This document shows positions 62,961 through 64,000 of a DNA stretch of 64,000 bases, one piece after another (within the stretch, counting starts at the first letter, position 1; each line of letters starts with the position of its first letter). The notes under the pieces are model-generated. The model saw nothing but the letters and a program-made list of their open reading frames with translations, was not told the origin of the DNA and did no database searches. The translations under genes were made by a program, and so were the position numbers. Origin of the DNA: Terrisporobacter vanillatitrophus (GTDB taxonomy: Bacteria > Bacillota > Clostridia > Peptostreptococcales > Peptostreptococcaceae); NCBI RefSeq assembly GCF_051148895.1, contig NZ_CP154625.1:186001-250000 (forward strand), written 5' to 3'.

Positions 62961-63806
62961 ATGAAAAAAGGAATAATAAGTATTATCACAGCTGCGATGA
63001 TTACTATGTCTATGGTGGGATGCTCTTCTACAGGTACTGATGACACAAACAAAGATAAAGCATCTACAGTAAAAGAAATAACATTAGTAACAACAACAAG
63101 TTTAGATGATACGGGATTTTTAGGGGAAACACTAAAAGGATTTGAAGAAGAAAATGGTGTGAAAGTAAATGTTGTAGCGAAAGGTACTGGAGAAGCTTTA
63201 GAGCTTGGAAAGTCAAAGGATGCAGATATATTATTTGTACATGCTAAGCAAAAAGAAGAGGACTTTATAAAAGAGGGTTATGGAGTAGAGAGAACTGAAA
63301 TAATGTATAATTACTTCATAATAGTTGGTCCAAAGGATGATCCAAATAATGAAAAAATGTCTAAATTAAGTGCTCCAGAAGCATTTAAATACATAAGTGA
63401 CAATAATTTAGCATTTACATCAAGAGGAGATGAATCAGGAACTCATACTAAAGAAAAAAGTTTATGGGAAGAAAGTGGAGCAAAAAACGACTTTAAAAAC
63501 TACAATGAAGTAGGTAAAGGAATGGCTGCTACTTTGCAAATGGCAAGTGAAATGAAAGCATATTGCCTAACTGATATAGGTACTTTCTTAGCAACTAAAG
63601 ATAATTTAGATTTAGAAGTAGTAAAAGATGCTGATGATAGTTTAAAAAATGTTTATAGTATCGTAACAATAAGTGACTTAGATAAAGACAAAGAAGAAAT
63701 AACAAATAAATTAGTTGAGTACTATAAGTCAGAAGATGTACAAAATCAAATAAAAGAGTATGGTGTGAAAGAATATGGAGAACCTTTATTCTTTGTATTT
63801 GAATAA
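62961..63806 (+). CDS. tupA: Tungstate-binding lipoprotein TupA
   Basis: The extracytoplasmic binding protein. 281 residues: lipoprotein signal with Cys21 (MSMVGC), then TTTSLDDTGFL near residue 44, the TTTS anion-binding signature of TupA (ModA lacks it), and SRGDESGTHTKEKSLW near residue 155. ATG 62961 after AAGGGGGGA; an in-frame ATG at 62940 overlaps no ribosome site. The order permease-ATPase-binding protein is unusual but all three are present. Confidence 0.93.
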   Translation: MKKGIISIITAAMITMSMVGCSSTGTDDTNKDKASTVKEITLVTTTSLDDTGFLGETLKGFEEENGVKVNVVAKGTGEALELGKSKDADILFVHAKQKEEDFIKEGYGVERTEIMYNYFIIVGPKDDPNNEKMSKLSAPEAFKYISDNNLAFTSRGDESGTHTKEKSLWEESGAKNDFKNYNEVGKGMAATLQMASEMKAYCLTDIGTFLATKDNLDLEVVKDADDSLKNVYSIVTISDLDKDKEEITNKLVEYYKSEDVQNQIKEYGVKEYGEPLFFVFE

Positions 63807-63820
63807 TATATAATTAAGAG

Positions 63821-63863
63821 CCTTGTCTTTAAATTTCTACATTTAGAGACAGGTTTTTTTTTA
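63821..63863 (+). terminator. Terminator of the tup operon
   Basis: CCTTGTCTTTAAAT/ATTTAGAGACAGG stem with a T9 run. Confidence 0.9.
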
Positions 63864-63912
63864 TAAAAGTAGAATATTATATTTATGATAAATATTTGTA
63901 GGGGTGAATTAT

Positions 63913-64000
63913 TTGAGAAGACAGCTAATAGTAGATTTAGAAAGTAAAGAAATGAATGTAAATTATATAAGCAATGATGAAGAAACAAATGAAAAAGATG
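63913..64000 (+). CDS. Partial gene at the right edge
   Basis: TTG start at 63913, ten bases after GGGGTGA, open for 29 codons to the window end. The visible N terminus begins RRQLIVDLESKEMN and is acidic thereafter. Too short to assign. Confidence 0.55.
   Translation, partial: MRRQLIVDLESKEMNVNYISNDEETNEKD

Overview
The window is low-GC Firmicutes DNA: AT-rich intergenic sequence, AGGAGG-type ribosome binding sites, and frequent TTG and GTG starts. Gene content and order fit a spore-forming anaerobe of the Peptostreptococcaceae (Clostridioides/Paraclostridium/Romboutsia-like). The main pointers are glpX-rho-rpmE-tdk-yqhQ-prmC-prfA-sua5-rpiB-upp-atp, a GerS-like lipoprotein after acpS, and a 4-hydroxybutyrate dehydrogenase. 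This placement comes from gene order and protein features only; no species can be named. Almost all genes are on the + strand. I found no rRNA, tRNA, insertion sequence, prophage or CRISPR array.

Layout. 0.2-10.5 kb holds housekeeping genes: fructose bisphosphatase, Rho with an Asn-rich N-terminal insert, L31, thymidine kinase, release factor 1 with its methylase, a ZIP metal transporter, Sua5, RpiB and Upp. 10.5-17.5 kb is a complete F1Fo ATP synthase operon (atpZ, I, B, E, F, H, A, G, D, C); its c subunit carries the Na+-binding residues and its epsilon subunit is short. 17.6-19.7 kb has acpS, a GerS-like lipoprotein and the EndoAI/EndoA (MazEF-type) pair; alanine racemase, usual at this locus, is absent. 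19.8-26.4 kb has a split transketolase, a small membrane-anchored protein, a chemotaxis receptor with a frameshifted tail, 5-formyl-THF cyclo-ligase (- strand) and a CtpA protease. 27.3-30.4 kb has the late cobalamin genes cobT, cobU, cobS and cobC, followed by 4hbD (- strand). 31.7-36.4 kb is a T-box-controlled argCJBD operon.

36.5-39.3 kb is a MoxR-type ATPase/VWA pair. It is followed by a cobalamin riboswitch and terminator with no cobalamin gene behind them, then pcrA, an M18 aminopeptidase, a cluster of DnaA-box sequences and a cyclophilin. 44.5-51.8 kb holds a manganese pyrophosphatase, several small unknown proteins, a cysteine-cluster protein, a metallo-beta-lactamase-fold protein, a small alarmone synthetase and a phosphoesterase, plus two short intergenic units that look like small RNAs.

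52.1-63.8 kb is a molybdenum/tungsten cofactor island. It contains a MoeA-like protein, mobA, a Moco-type riboswitch, moeA, mobB, moaA, a MOSC protein, mog, a second Moco-type riboswitch, a tungsten aldehyde:ferredoxin oxidoreductase, moaD, a MoeB/ThiF-like enzyme, an AraC-type regulator and a Tup-type tungstate ABC transporter. Together these would import tungstate, build the pterin cofactor and insert it into the oxidoreductase. moaC and moaE are not in the window. A partial gene runs off the right edge.
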